From Nocardiopsis_B sediminis (GTDB taxonomy: Bacteria; Actinomycetota; Actinomycetes; Streptosporangiales; Streptosporangiaceae), in the NCBI RefSeq assembly GCF_042650565.1, contig NZ_JBHSBH010000006.1, forward strand, positions 75,859 through 139,858: a DNA stretch of 64,000 nt. Reading direction: 5' to 3'. Below, piece by piece: positions 25,101 to 32,429 of the stretch. Numbering within the stretch: the first letter of the stretch is position 1; every line of letters starts with the position of its first letter. The position numbers were made by a program, and so were the translations under genes. Below the pieces are notes generated by a model. The model did no database searches, was not told where the DNA came from, and saw only the letters and a list, made by a program, of their open reading frames with translations.

Positions 25101-25154
25101 CGGGTGGTCATCCGCAAACGGCCCGCATGACCACCCGAAAGGCCGTGCGGGCCG
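25101..25154. other. interleaved inverted repeats, H-type pseudoknot geometry
   Basis: CGGGTGGTCA (25101-25110) is complementary to TGACCACCCG (25128-25137), and CGGCCCGCA (25119-25127) to TGCGGGCCG (25146-25154). The pairs interleave, the two inner arms touch, and the connecting loops are 8 and 8 bases. It begins about 30 bases beyond the stop of the minus-strand exonuclease gene, so it may act as its 3' structure. Confidence 0.55.
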
Positions 25155-25183
25155 CGGCGGGGCCGCGCACCGCGGCGGATGGC

Positions 25184-26029
25184 TCATATGGCCGAGATGG
25201 GCCAGTCCCCGTCGATCACCCTGCCGTGCCCGGGACGGCGGCGGTCCAGCCACTCCTGCCGGCTGCGGGCGTAGGCGGCGGCCCAGTCGATCTGGCGCTG
25301 GTGGAGCTCGGCCAGGCCCAGCGCCGCGATGTCGGGGCGGCGCGCGCCGATCTCGCGGGCCACCTCGAGGCAGGCCACGGCGTCGCCGTGCGCCGAATGG
25401 GCATCGGTCAGGTCGACGCCGTAGAACTCGCACATGGCGCCGAGGTTGCGCGCCCCGCGGCGGTAGGGGTCGACGCCGCGGTCGATGACCAGGGGGTCGA
25501 TGATGGCCGAGAGCGGGCCCGAGAGCCGGTCGTCGAGCGACTTCATCCCATAGCGCCGCAGCTCCTCGCTGAGGACGACGAGGTCGAAGGGCGCGTTGAA
25601 GATCACCAGGCCGCGCCCGGCGAGCAGGTGCCCGGTCAGGGCGTCGGCGATCTCCTCCAGCGCGTCCTCGGCGCGCACGCCCTCGTCGCGGGCGCGCTCG
25701 GTGGAGATGCCGTGCACCGCGACGGCGTCCTCGGGGATCTCGCGGTCGCCGGGGTCGACCAGCCAGGTGCGGGTGGCACCGGTGGTGTCGACGAGCGCCG
25801 CCGACACCAGGAACGCCTCACGGGGGACGTTGGAGGAGGTCTCGGAGTCGAACCCGGCGAGGTCGCCGGTGTGCCACCCCAGGTGGCCGCCGCGCGGGGG
25901 CGGGACCGGCTTGGGTTCGTGCTCCGCGCAGTAGGTGCGCCACCGCCCGTCCTCCTTGAGGACGACACCGGCCTCGGCGGCGACGGCCGTCCCGCAGGTG
26001 GTGCAGCTTCCCGGATAGCGGTTGCGCAT
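25184..26029 (-). CDS. DEDDh-type 3'-5' exonuclease (DnaQ/epsilon-like)
   Basis: A 281-residue protein of the DnaQ-like exonuclease superfamily. It begins with a short Cys motif (CTTCG, with a later Cys-x-x-His) that may bind zinc. Exonuclease motif I is AGFDSETSS (D-x-E, near residues 59-65), motif II NAPFDL near 145, and motif III AHSAHGDAVA (H...D) near 208. This set of acidic residues and His binds two metal ions to remove 3' nucleotides. It is a stand-alone exonuclease rather than the polymerase subunit; homologues in Streptomyces are usually listed as 'exonuclease domain-containing'. AGGGAAGG lies just before the ATG. Confidence 0.87.
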   Translation of the reverse strand: MRNRYPGSCTTCGTAVAAEAGVVLKEDGRWRTYCAEHEPKPVPPPRGGHLGWHTGDLAGFDSETSSNVPREAFLVSAALVDTTGATRTWLVDPGDREIPEDAVAVHGISTERARDEGVRAEDALEEIADALTGHLLAGRGLVIFNAPFDLVVLSEELRRYGMKSLDDRLSGPLSAIIDPLVIDRGVDPYRRGARNLGAMCEFYGVDLTDAHSAHGDAVACLEVAREIGARRPDIAALGLAELHQRQIDWAAAYARSRQEWLDRRRPGHGRVIDGDWPISAI

Positions 26030-26293
26030 GGGCCTTCCCTGCCTCTCTGGGTCAGGGCCATGCTAACGGCGCGCGGCGACGCCCCATGGCCGATTGGCGC
26101 AGCCGACGCCCCGACGTGAGCGACCCCGCACGGCCCGGGCGCCGCCCGGCATAAGCGGCGGACCCCCGCTCGCAGACATAAGGCCGGGTCACAGGGGTAC
26201 GCATCTGTAACGCGTGCCCCGCCCCCAGCGGGGAGGCGTACCGGAACGTCGCGGTCCCGAGCCGCACAGCCCAGAGGGATAGGGAGTATCCGG

Positions 26294-26515
26294 ATGAGCC
26301 TGGACGAGGCGTCCCGCCAACTCGAAGCCGCGGTCCATGATGCCCGCGTGTCGTTCGACTGCATCGCGCTCGGCGAACTGGAACGGGCGCACACGAGCGC
26401 GATCACCGCACGCGCGGCGGTCGACGCAGCGGAATACGCGATCCGGGTGGAGGTGGAACGGCGCGCAAGCGAAGAGGAGGGCGCCACCGCCGCCCGAGAG
26501 GAAGCCCAGGGGTGA
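26294..26515 (+). CDS. small hypothetical helical protein (73 residues)
   Basis: No family recognised. The product (MSLDEASRQLEAAVHDARVS...) is predicted to be almost entirely helical and charged, with an Ala/Glu-rich C-terminus. AGGGAG precedes the ATG by about 8 bases, and a strong terminator follows its stop, which supports a real monocistronic gene. Confidence 0.6.
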   Translation: MSLDEASRQLEAAVHDARVSFDCIALGELERAHTSAITARAAVDAAEYAIRVEVERRASEEEGATAAREEAQG

Positions 26516-26517
26516 CC

Positions 26518-26577
26518 GGCCCCGCCGGGCCCGCCCCGGCCCCGCCGGGCCCGCCCCGGCCCCGCCGGGCCCGCCCC
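26518..26577. repeat. three exact tandem copies of a 20-bp unit
   Basis: GGCCCCGCCGGGCCCGCCCC is repeated three times without change (26518-26537, 26538-26557, 26558-26577), directly after a stop codon. Such a short GC-only array probably arises by slippage and may vary in copy number among strains. Confidence 0.85.
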
Positions 26578-26589
26578 GGGCCCGGCGGG
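26561..26589 (+). terminator. terminator formed by the last repeat copy
   Basis: CCCGCCGGGCCCG (26561-26573) pairs perfectly with CGGGCCCGGCGGG (26577-26589) with a 3-base loop. The left arm is supplied by the third tandem repeat, so the two earlier copies offer alternative left arms. Confidence 0.7.
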
Positions 26590-26664
26590 ACATCGGCGCC
26601 CCGGGGTGTCCCGCGGGCCGTCCACACCCCTTGATCCCATCGAACGTGTGTGCGATGCGATGGG

Positions 26665-26670
26665 TATGCT
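26665..26670 (+). promoter_or_regulatory. -10-like TATGCT before a conserved hypothetical gene
   Basis: TATGCT ends 6 bases before the ATG at 26677, suggesting a leaderless or nearly leaderless transcript. A short GGAAG also lies between them. Confidence 0.4.
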
Positions 26671-26676
26671 GGAAGC

Positions 26677-27048
26677 ATGTCCGACCAGCAGTTGTCCCCG
26701 GACTGGCCCGCGAGTGTGCATCCGCCCGGGTCGGAGTCGTTCGAGCAGACCGCCGTCGTCTGGCTGTTCGACCACGTGCCCGCCGACTACCGGTTGCACG
26801 GGGTGCTGCGCCGCCATCCGGTCGCGCTCTCCCGGATCGCCCGCCGCCACGTCGCCGCCGCGCTCGAAGGCGCGCGCCAGGGGTATCGCACCACCCGGGT
26901 CGACCTGCGCGACCACCTGCCCACGCACGCCATCGACCAGGTCATGAACGCCTACATGGCCGAAGGTCGGCGCATGGCGGGGCTGCTGCGGGAGATCGAG
27001 GCCGTCGACGACGCCCTGCGCGCCGCCGCCGGAAGGCCCGAGGAATGA
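26677..27048 (+). CDS. conserved actinobacterial hypothetical protein
   Basis: The 123-residue product (MSDQQLSPDWPASVHPPGSE...) contains the blocks FEQTAVVWLFDHVPADYRLHGVL, HPVALSRIARRH and GYRTTRVDLRDHLP, which I associate with an uncharacterised actinobacterial protein family. It is mostly helical, soluble and has no signal peptide. Function unknown. The start at 26677 is preferred over upstream codons because of the -10-like box just before it. Confidence 0.65.
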   Translation: MSDQQLSPDWPASVHPPGSESFEQTAVVWLFDHVPADYRLHGVLRRHPVALSRIARRHVAAALEGARQGYRTTRVDLRDHLPTHAIDQVMNAYMAEGRRMAGLLREIEAVDDALRAAAGRPEE

Positions 27049-27101
27049 GCCCCGGCGGCGCCCCGGCCCCGCGCCCGGCCGTACCCGCGGCGCCCGGCCG
27101 G

Positions 27102-27701
27102 CTACACCGTCACCCGCACCACCACGGCGGGCTCGGTGCCCGTGTTGATCAGGCGGTAGCCGTCGCCCGAGCCCAGGACCCGGGTACGGCCCGGCGCCAG
27201 CTCCTGGATCGCGAGCATCTCGCCGCCGGCGGCGACCGCCACCAGGTGCGCCCGGCCGTGCGCCAGGCGCAGGACCGCGGGCCGGTGGGCGCCGTCGGCC
27301 GGAACCACCGTGAACCCGTTCGGGTCCAGGACGGCGGCGGTCACCTTCATCCGGCCGGTCACCCCGCGCCGGGCCGCGCGCGGGGCGGGCTGCCAGTGGT
27401 CGCGCCGGCGGGGCCACAGGGTGGGCCGGACCAGCGCGGCCGACGCCGTGCGTGCGGCGGCCGCCAGCCGCCCCACCGTCGGCAGGCCGCGCCCGGCCAG
27501 GTGGGCGTAGCCGCTGGCGAGCCCGGCCTGCACGATGTCGCCGATGCCCTCCGGCGACGGCACGGGTGCGGCCGGGACCGCCGGGGCGGCCGAGGCGATC
27601 GGAGCGACCGGGGCGGCCTGAGGGGCCGCCGCCCGGTGCGGGCGCGGCGCATCGATCGTGGCGGAGGACGGACGGGCGGGCGCGGAAAGGTCGTACGACA
27701 C
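27102..27701 (-). CDS. hypothetical protein with Ala/Pro-rich N-terminus and beta-rich C-terminus
   Basis: No family recognised. The 199-residue product starts at GTG 27701 with AAGGA 8 bases before it. The first about 60 residues are Ala/Pro-rich and disordered, then a helical stretch, and residues about 115-199 are predicted beta strands (MKVTAAVLDPNGFTVVPADG..., LINTGTEPAVVVRVTV), like a small cupin- or immunoglobulin-like domain. Only loosely supported as a functional gene. Confidence 0.5.
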   Translation of the reverse strand: MSYDLSAPARPSSATIDAPRPHRAAAPQAAPVAPIASAAPAVPAAPVPSPEGIGDIVQAGLASGYAHLAGRGLPTVGRLAAAARTASAALVRPTLWPRRRDHWQPAPRAARRGVTGRMKVTAAVLDPNGFTVVPADGAHRPAVLRLAHGRAHLVAVAAGGEMLAIQELAPGRTRVLGSGDGYRLINTGTEPAVVVRVTV

Positions 27702-28429
27702 GTGGAACGGTCCTTCATGGGGCCGGCCGCCGGGTACGCGGACCGGGGTACGCGGATGCCGGAGCCGGCGGGTGGAAACGGGTGGTCTGCACGTCCGGCC
27801 CGCGAGCGCGTGGGCACGTCAGCGGGCGGAACTCCGGGGTGCCGGAACGGGCCCCCGGGAAAAACGGCGGATCGAGCGGGTACGCGGGAAAGCGGTCCGG
27901 CTCAGCGGTCGCCGCGACACGGCGGACACGGACACAGCGCACCGGCCACACGGCGAGCGGCCACGAGGGCGCTGCGAGCCATGACGGTCCGGACCAGGCG
28001 GGTGCGCGGGTGCATGCGCGTAAGGACATCAAGTCGCCGCGGAGGTGTCAACCTGTTCGCCCGCGCTCGCGTGTCGGATGTGTCACTGCGGCGACGCCGT
28101 CGTCTCGCACCGCTGATCGGACCCCCTCAGCCCGCCCGGAATATGGGTATCCGTCGGGACCAATTTTTCGCAAACACATTGCGATGCCCTGGTATTCGGT
28201 GATGGCATTAGGGTGCTCCGGCGTCGGGACGCCCTACCAGGGCGGCGAAGGCGCCGGACGAACGTCATCCGGGCCGCACGGCCGGTACCGGACACGAGCA
28301 CGGCGGACCGCTGCACGCGGACCGCGTGGTCAACGGCGACCGAGCCCGCATCCCGGTCGGCGCGAGGGGCGGAGGCGCCCGCACGTCGGATGAGCACAAC
28401 CCCGCCCGTGCGGGACGTGCCGGAGGTGA
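27702..28429. other. 728-bp divergent intergenic region
   Basis: No gene is well supported here. It holds three copies of GGGTACGCGG (27732-27741, 27746-27755, 27878-27887), and a lower-GC core near 28130-28215 that may carry promoters for the genes on either side. A 37-codon minus-strand frame (27902-28015) ending in a CPCPPC motif was noticed but is not supported. Confidence 0.5.
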
Positions 28430-29128
28430 GTGGTGGGGGACGGCGGATCGATCCGCTCCGGTGCGGCCGGAGGGCCCACCGCGGCCCCGGGCGCCCGGAG
28501 GGTGCGGTTCGCGGTGCGTGCGCTGATCGCGGCCGGCGCCGGCGTCATGGCCACGGGCTTCATCGACTGGCGTGCCGGCCTCCTGGTCGCCGGGCTCACC
28601 GCCCTCACCTACGTCCTGCTCGCCACTGCCGTCCCGCGCGCCCCGAGCGTTCCACGCACCCCGATCGCCCCGCGCGTCCCGCCGGCGGGCGGCGGCGGGC
28701 CCGAGCGCTCCTTGCGGGAACTGGAGCGGCGGGGCTACCGGCTGGTCCGCGACGGCGCGTCGCGCCACCTGGCCATCGGGCCCGGCGGCGCCTACCTCCT
28801 GGAGGCCCTGGCACACCCCTACCGGCTGGTGGGGCGCGCGGGCGGGTGGCGCATCGACGGCCGGCCCGCCGGGCACGTCTCCGACCGCGCCGGGGCCCGC
28901 GCCGCCCGGCTGGACCGCCTGCTGGGCGTGCCGGGCACCGACCCCGGCCCCCCGGTGGTCCCCGTGATCCTGGTCGCCGGGCACCTGCCCGAGCCCGTCA
29001 TGCGCTCGGGACGCGCGGTGATCGCCCGCCCGCACGGCGCGGTCCGCTACATCCTGGACCGCCCCGACGTCCTCGGCCCCGCCGACATCGACGTCCTCGC
29101 CGACACCGCCCGTACCCGGCTCCACTGA
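28430..29128 (+). CDS. NERD-like domain membrane protein
   Basis: The 232-residue product has two adjacent transmembrane helices (VRALIAAGAGVMATGFI and AGLLVAGLTALTYVLLATAV) and a C-terminal cytosolic domain resembling NERD (nuclease-related) domains: ELERRGYRLVRDG...HLAIGPGGAYLLEA...VVPVILVAGHL. The usual 'IDHLVVGPGG' is reduced to HLAIGPGG, and the NERD Asp/Lys catalytic pattern is not clear, so nuclease activity is doubtful. GTG start directly after GGAGGTGA; a second in-frame GTG follows at 28433. It lies 144 bases before the sigma-like gene in the same direction. Confidence 0.6.
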   Translation: MVGDGGSIRSGAAGGPTAAPGARRVRFAVRALIAAGAGVMATGFIDWRAGLLVAGLTALTYVLLATAVPRAPSVPRTPIAPRVPPAGGGGPERSLRELERRGYRLVRDGASRHLAIGPGGAYLLEALAHPYRLVGRAGGWRIDGRPAGHVSDRAGARAARLDRLLGVPGTDPGPPVVPVILVAGHLPEPVMRSGRAVIARPHGAVRYILDRPDVLGPADIDVLADTARTRLH

Positions 29129-29258
29129 CACCCGGCGCCGGCGACCTGGTGGCCAGGTCGGCCCGCCACGACACGCCCGGGCGCGCCCGGAATCACGGGA
29201 AACGTCCGGGGACGCCACGCGATTCGGCGAGATCACGGCCGATGCCCGGGAAGAACCG

Positions 29259-29264
29259 TAAATT
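29259..29264 (+). promoter_or_regulatory. -10-like TAAATT before the sigma-like gene
   Basis: TAAATT ends 8 bases before the ATG at 29273 with no Shine-Dalgarno, suggesting a leaderless mRNA. Confidence 0.35.
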
Positions 29265-29272
29265 CGTGAACC

Positions 29273-29992
29273 ATGACGGACCCGGACCTTGTCCTCGCGC
29301 TGCGTTCGCGGCGCCTACGCCCGGCCGACGCCTGTGCCCGGCTCTACGACGCCCACGGCGATGAGATCTACCAGGCGTGCCGGACCGAGCTGCGCGACGA
29401 CGACCTCGCCCAGGCGGTGCTGCGCGACACGCTGATCGTCGCCCGGGCGCACATCGACCGGCTCGGCGACCCCGCCCGGCTGCGCGAATGGCTGCTCGCC
29501 CTCGCGCGGTCCGAGTGCGCGCGCCACCGCGCCGGGCCTCCGCTCGGGCACGACGGCCCCGACGGAGTCGAGGAAGAGGGAGCCGAAGAAGCAGATGGCG
29601 ACGGCGGCCCCGGCACCGGGGCCGGCGCCTCAAAGGTCGGCACCGTCCCGCCCGACTGCCTGCGGGTGCGGGTCCTTAGCGGGGTGGCCCAGGTCGACCG
29701 GTGCGGCCACCGCGCCTACATCGCGGCGCGCGCCGGGTCCTTCGACCGGGCCGGCTTCCCGGTCCCGCGGCGGCGCAGCGCCAACGGGCCGGCGGTCGTC
29801 CGCCTGCTACCGGGGTTCGTGGTCCTCGCCTGCACGCTGCTGATCGCCGTGCTGGCCTGCTACGTCTACCTGCTGGCGGTGGCCGACGGCGTCGGCACGG
29901 CCACCGACCCCGGCACCGCCGGCGCCCAGCAGGACACCGGACACGCGTCCACCGGCGACGACGGCGCCCCCACGGGAACGGACCCGGGATGA
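29273..29992 (+). CDS. membrane protein with sigma-70 region-2-like N-terminus
   Basis: The 239-residue product begins with about 75 residues that look like region 2 of ECF sigma factors: ACARLYDAHGDEIYQACR, a D-rich DLAQAVLRDTLIVARAHI helix, and DPARLREWLLALARSECARHR. There is no region 4 helix-turn-helix. Instead come a Gly/Glu-rich linker, a basic segment with a CLRVRVLSG stretch, one transmembrane helix (residues about 183-207) and an acidic Thr/Gly tail outside. It cannot act as a complete sigma factor. It may bind core RNA polymerase, a sigma or an anti-sigma at the membrane, but this is inference. No partner gene is adjacent. Confidence 0.65.
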   Translation: MTDPDLVLALRSRRLRPADACARLYDAHGDEIYQACRTELRDDDLAQAVLRDTLIVARAHIDRLGDPARLREWLLALARSECARHRAGPPLGHDGPDGVEEEGAEEADGDGGPGTGAGASKVGTVPPDCLRVRVLSGVAQVDRCGHRAYIAARAGSFDRAGFPVPRRRSANGPAVVRLLPGFVVLACTLLIAVLACYVYLLAVADGVGTATDPGTAGAQQDTGHASTGDDGAPTGTDPG

Positions 29993-30057
29993 GCGCAGCG
30001 ACAGTGTTTCCCGCTCAGCCTGCGGGGGCGCTTCCGGGCGGTTGCTTCCCTCGTCGC

Positions 30058-30241
30058 GGCGCGCTCCCTCGTTCCTCGGTCGCACACCGCTCCTCAGTCC
30101 AGCCACCGCCGCGCCCCCTCCGGCTCGCTCGATGGGAGCGTCCCACTCGGCCCGCTCAAGGGGCCCGCACCCGGCCCGCGGCTCCGGCGCGGCCCGCGGC
30201 GCGCTCCCTTGCCGGCCGGTCGCACGCCGCCCCTCACTCCA
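30058..30241. repeat. imperfect 44-bp direct repeat in 260-bp intergenic region
   Basis: A 44-base segment beginning GGCGCGCTCCCT at 30058-30101 recurs at 30198-30241 with about 9 differences. It carries CGGTCGCAC and CCGC.CCTCA cores. It lies between the ends of two convergent genes, where such GC-rich repeats may act in termination. I see no gene in 29993-30252. Confidence 0.5.
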
Positions 30242-30252
30242 TCCGGGGTGGC

Positions 30253-30774
30253 CTACTCCTCCACCTTGATGTGCGAGGTGTCGCCGTGCACGCCGGCCTC
30301 CTCGGCGCGCTTCACCGAGGCGAGGACCTCCTGCTCGGCGTCGTGCCGGCCGGCCCAGGTGGCGCCCTCGACCGACTTGCCGGGCTCCAGGTCCTTGTAC
30401 ACGGTGAAGAAGTGCTCGATCTCGAGGCGCTCGAACTCGTTCACGTGGTGAATGTCACGCAGGTGCTCCATGCGCGGGTCGGTCGCCGGCACGCAGAGGA
30501 GCTTGTCGTCGCCGCCGGCCTCGTCGCGCATGCGGAACATGCCGATGGCGCGGCAGCGGATGAGGCACCCGGGGAAGGTGGGGTGCTTCAGCAGCACGAG
30601 CGCGTCGAGCGGGTCGCCGTCGTCGCCGAGCGTGCCCTCGATGAATCCGTAGTCAGCGGGGTAGCTGGTCGAGGTGAACAGCATCCGGTCCAGCCGGATA
30701 CGTCCTGTCTCGTGATCCATCTCATACTTGTTGCGCTCGCCCTTGGGGATCTCGATCGTGACGTCGAATTCCAT
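30253..30774 (-). CDS. ppa: inorganic pyrophosphatase
   Basis: Soluble family I pyrophosphatase, hydrolysing PPi to phosphate and pulling biosynthetic reactions forward. The 173-residue length is usual. Visible motifs are VTIEIPKGERNKYEMDHETG (substrate-binding Lys/Arg/Glu), YPADYGFIEGTLGDDGDPLDALVLL with the metal-binding Asp triad DGDPLD, and the later KDLEPGKSVE. It is divergent from dacB with only 78 bases between start codons, so their promoters overlap or abut. Confidence 0.97.
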   Translation of the reverse strand: MEFDVTIEIPKGERNKYEMDHETGRIRLDRMLFTSTSYPADYGFIEGTLGDDGDPLDALVLLKHPTFPGCLIRCRAIGMFRMRDEAGGDDKLLCVPATDPRMEHLRDIHHVNEFERLEIEHFFTVYKDLEPGKSVEGATWAGRHDAEQEVLASVKRAEEAGVHGDTSHIKVEE

Positions 30775-30852
30775 GCTGTTCTCGGCTTCCCTTACGACTA
30801 GTGTCGCTACTACTGTTCGAAGTTTTCGCACGCCAGGAAGGCAGGTGCCGGG

Positions 30853-32211
30853 GTGCGGCAGGTACGGGCCCGAGCTCTCCTCGCCTTGGCCATCCTCAAC
30901 ATATTCGTGCTGGTGGCGGCCGTGGTCGTGCTGGATGTGATCGAGTCCCGCCCACCGGCGGCCATGCCCTACCCTGCCGCCGTCGCGCAGGACGCACCGG
31001 CCGTGGCACCGCAGGACGCCGACCGGATCGACCCGGACCGGCTGGCGGACAAGCTCGATGATCCCATGTCGGATTCGGGTATCAGTGACGGGCTCTCCGC
31101 TTATGTCGCCGACGCCGCCACAGGCGAGCCCCTGTTCGACCGCGCGGCCGAGGACGGCGCGGTCCCCGCGTCGACCACCAAGCTCGTCACCGCCGTCGCC
31201 GTACTGCACTCCGCCGGGCCCGACACGCACGTGCACACCGAGGTCTTCCTCGACGGCGACCAGGCCGTCCTGGTCGGCGGCGGCGACCCCACCCTGACCG
31301 CCGAGATCGAGCCCGGCGCCTACCCGCGCGTGGCCACCCTGGAGGAGCTCGCCGAGGACACCGCCGCCGCGCTGGCCGGCGAAGGCCTCGACACCGTCCG
31401 GCTGGGCTACGACGACACCCTCTACCCCGGGTCCGACATGGGCCCCGGGTGGAAGCGCGGCTACGTCGACGAGGGCAGCGTCGCCCCGGTGCACGCCCTC
31501 ATGCTCGACGGCGGACGCGTCCACCCGGACCAGCCCTACAGCGAGCGCGTCGGGGACCCGCCCGGTGTGACGGCCGACGCGTTCGCCGAGCAACTCGAGG
31601 CCGCCGGGATCACCGTCGAGGGCGACCCGTCGCCCGCCGACGCCCCCGGTTCCGGCGACCCCATCGCCGCCGTCGACTCCGCCCCGATCTCCGCGCTCGT
31701 CGAGAAGATGCTGCTGGAGAGCGACAACAACATCGCCGAGGCGCTGGCCCGCCAGGTCGCGATCGCCCAAGACGAGGAGCCGTCGTTCCAGGGCGCCTCC
31801 GCCGGCGTCGCCGAGGCCATGGCCGACCTCGGCGTCGCCGACGTGCAGGTCGAGGATGGCAGCGGGCTGTCGGTCGACAACCGCATCACGCCCAAGGCGC
31901 TGGTCGACCTCGTGCTGGCCGCCGCCGACCCCGATCACCCCGACCTCTACTTCACGCTCACCGGGCTGCCCACCGCCAACTTCACGGGCACCCTCACCCA
32001 GCGGTACTCCCGCGGCAGTGACGCCTCCGGCGGCGCCGGGGTGGTCCGCGCCAAGACCGGGACACTCAGCGGGGTGAGCACGCTGGCCGGGACCGTCTAC
32101 GACCGCGAGGGCCGGCTCCTGGCGTTCGCGTTCATGGCCAACAACGAGGCCGCCTCGGGCCCGGCCCTGGACACCTTGGCCGACGCCATCGCCCAGTGCG
32201 GCTGCTCCTAG
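30853..32211 (+). CDS. dacB: D-alanyl-D-alanine carboxypeptidase/endopeptidase (S13, PBP4)
   Basis: A secreted or membrane-tethered low-molecular-weight penicillin-binding protein that trims or cleaves peptidoglycan cross-links. The 452-residue product has an N-terminal hydrophobic helix (LLALAILNIFVLVAAVVVL) as signal or anchor. The active-site motifs are S-x-x-K in PASTTKL (Ser near residue 107), S-x-N in SDNNIAEAL near 291, and KTG in AKTGTLSGVS near 400. The large inserted domain between the first two motifs is typical of class C PBPs. GTG start 30853. The pairing ppa/dacB/DUF2342/tilS/hpt/ftsH is a common actinobacterial order. Confidence 0.95.
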   Translation: MRQVRARALLALAILNIFVLVAAVVVLDVIESRPPAAMPYPAAVAQDAPAVAPQDADRIDPDRLADKLDDPMSDSGISDGLSAYVADAATGEPLFDRAAEDGAVPASTTKLVTAVAVLHSAGPDTHVHTEVFLDGDQAVLVGGGDPTLTAEIEPGAYPRVATLEELAEDTAAALAGEGLDTVRLGYDDTLYPGSDMGPGWKRGYVDEGSVAPVHALMLDGGRVHPDQPYSERVGDPPGVTADAFAEQLEAAGITVEGDPSPADAPGSGDPIAAVDSAPISALVEKMLLESDNNIAEALARQVAIAQDEEPSFQGASAGVAEAMADLGVADVQVEDGSGLSVDNRITPKALVDLVLAAADPDHPDLYFTLTGLPTANFTGTLTQRYSRGSDASGGAGVVRAKTGTLSGVSTLAGTVYDREGRLLAFAFMANNEAASGPALDTLADAIAQCGCS

Positions 32212-32429
32212 GCCGTCCTCGCCCTCCCCGGCCCGCGCCCGCACCGCCTCGCCGGCCCGTTCACCCCCGATTCACCCCTGATCACCTGCGGTGACGACGA
32301 GTTCTCACATCGGGGTGAACCGGGTGGGCGCCTACTCCGTGTTGTGGGGGACAGCAAAGGCAGCGGGCCTACCCAGGGGGCACCCCCTCGGGCGAGGACC
32401 GCGGTGCGAGCCCCACTGGAGGGCCTTCG

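Larger units (their letters stand above)
24640..25183. other. 544-bp intergenic region upstream of the BCCT gene
   Basis: No gene is supported here. It must contain the promoter of the BCCT transporter and the 3' end of the exonuclease transcript, both on the minus strand. Apart from the two structured elements listed separately (24646-24662 and 25101-25154), I see no clear -35/-10 pair. Confidence 0.55.

Noticed and set aside
27902..28015. A 37-codon minus-strand frame ending CPCPPC as a Cys-responsive leader peptide
   Set aside because: No sulfur-metabolism gene follows and no ribosome site or terminator/anti-terminator pair was seen.
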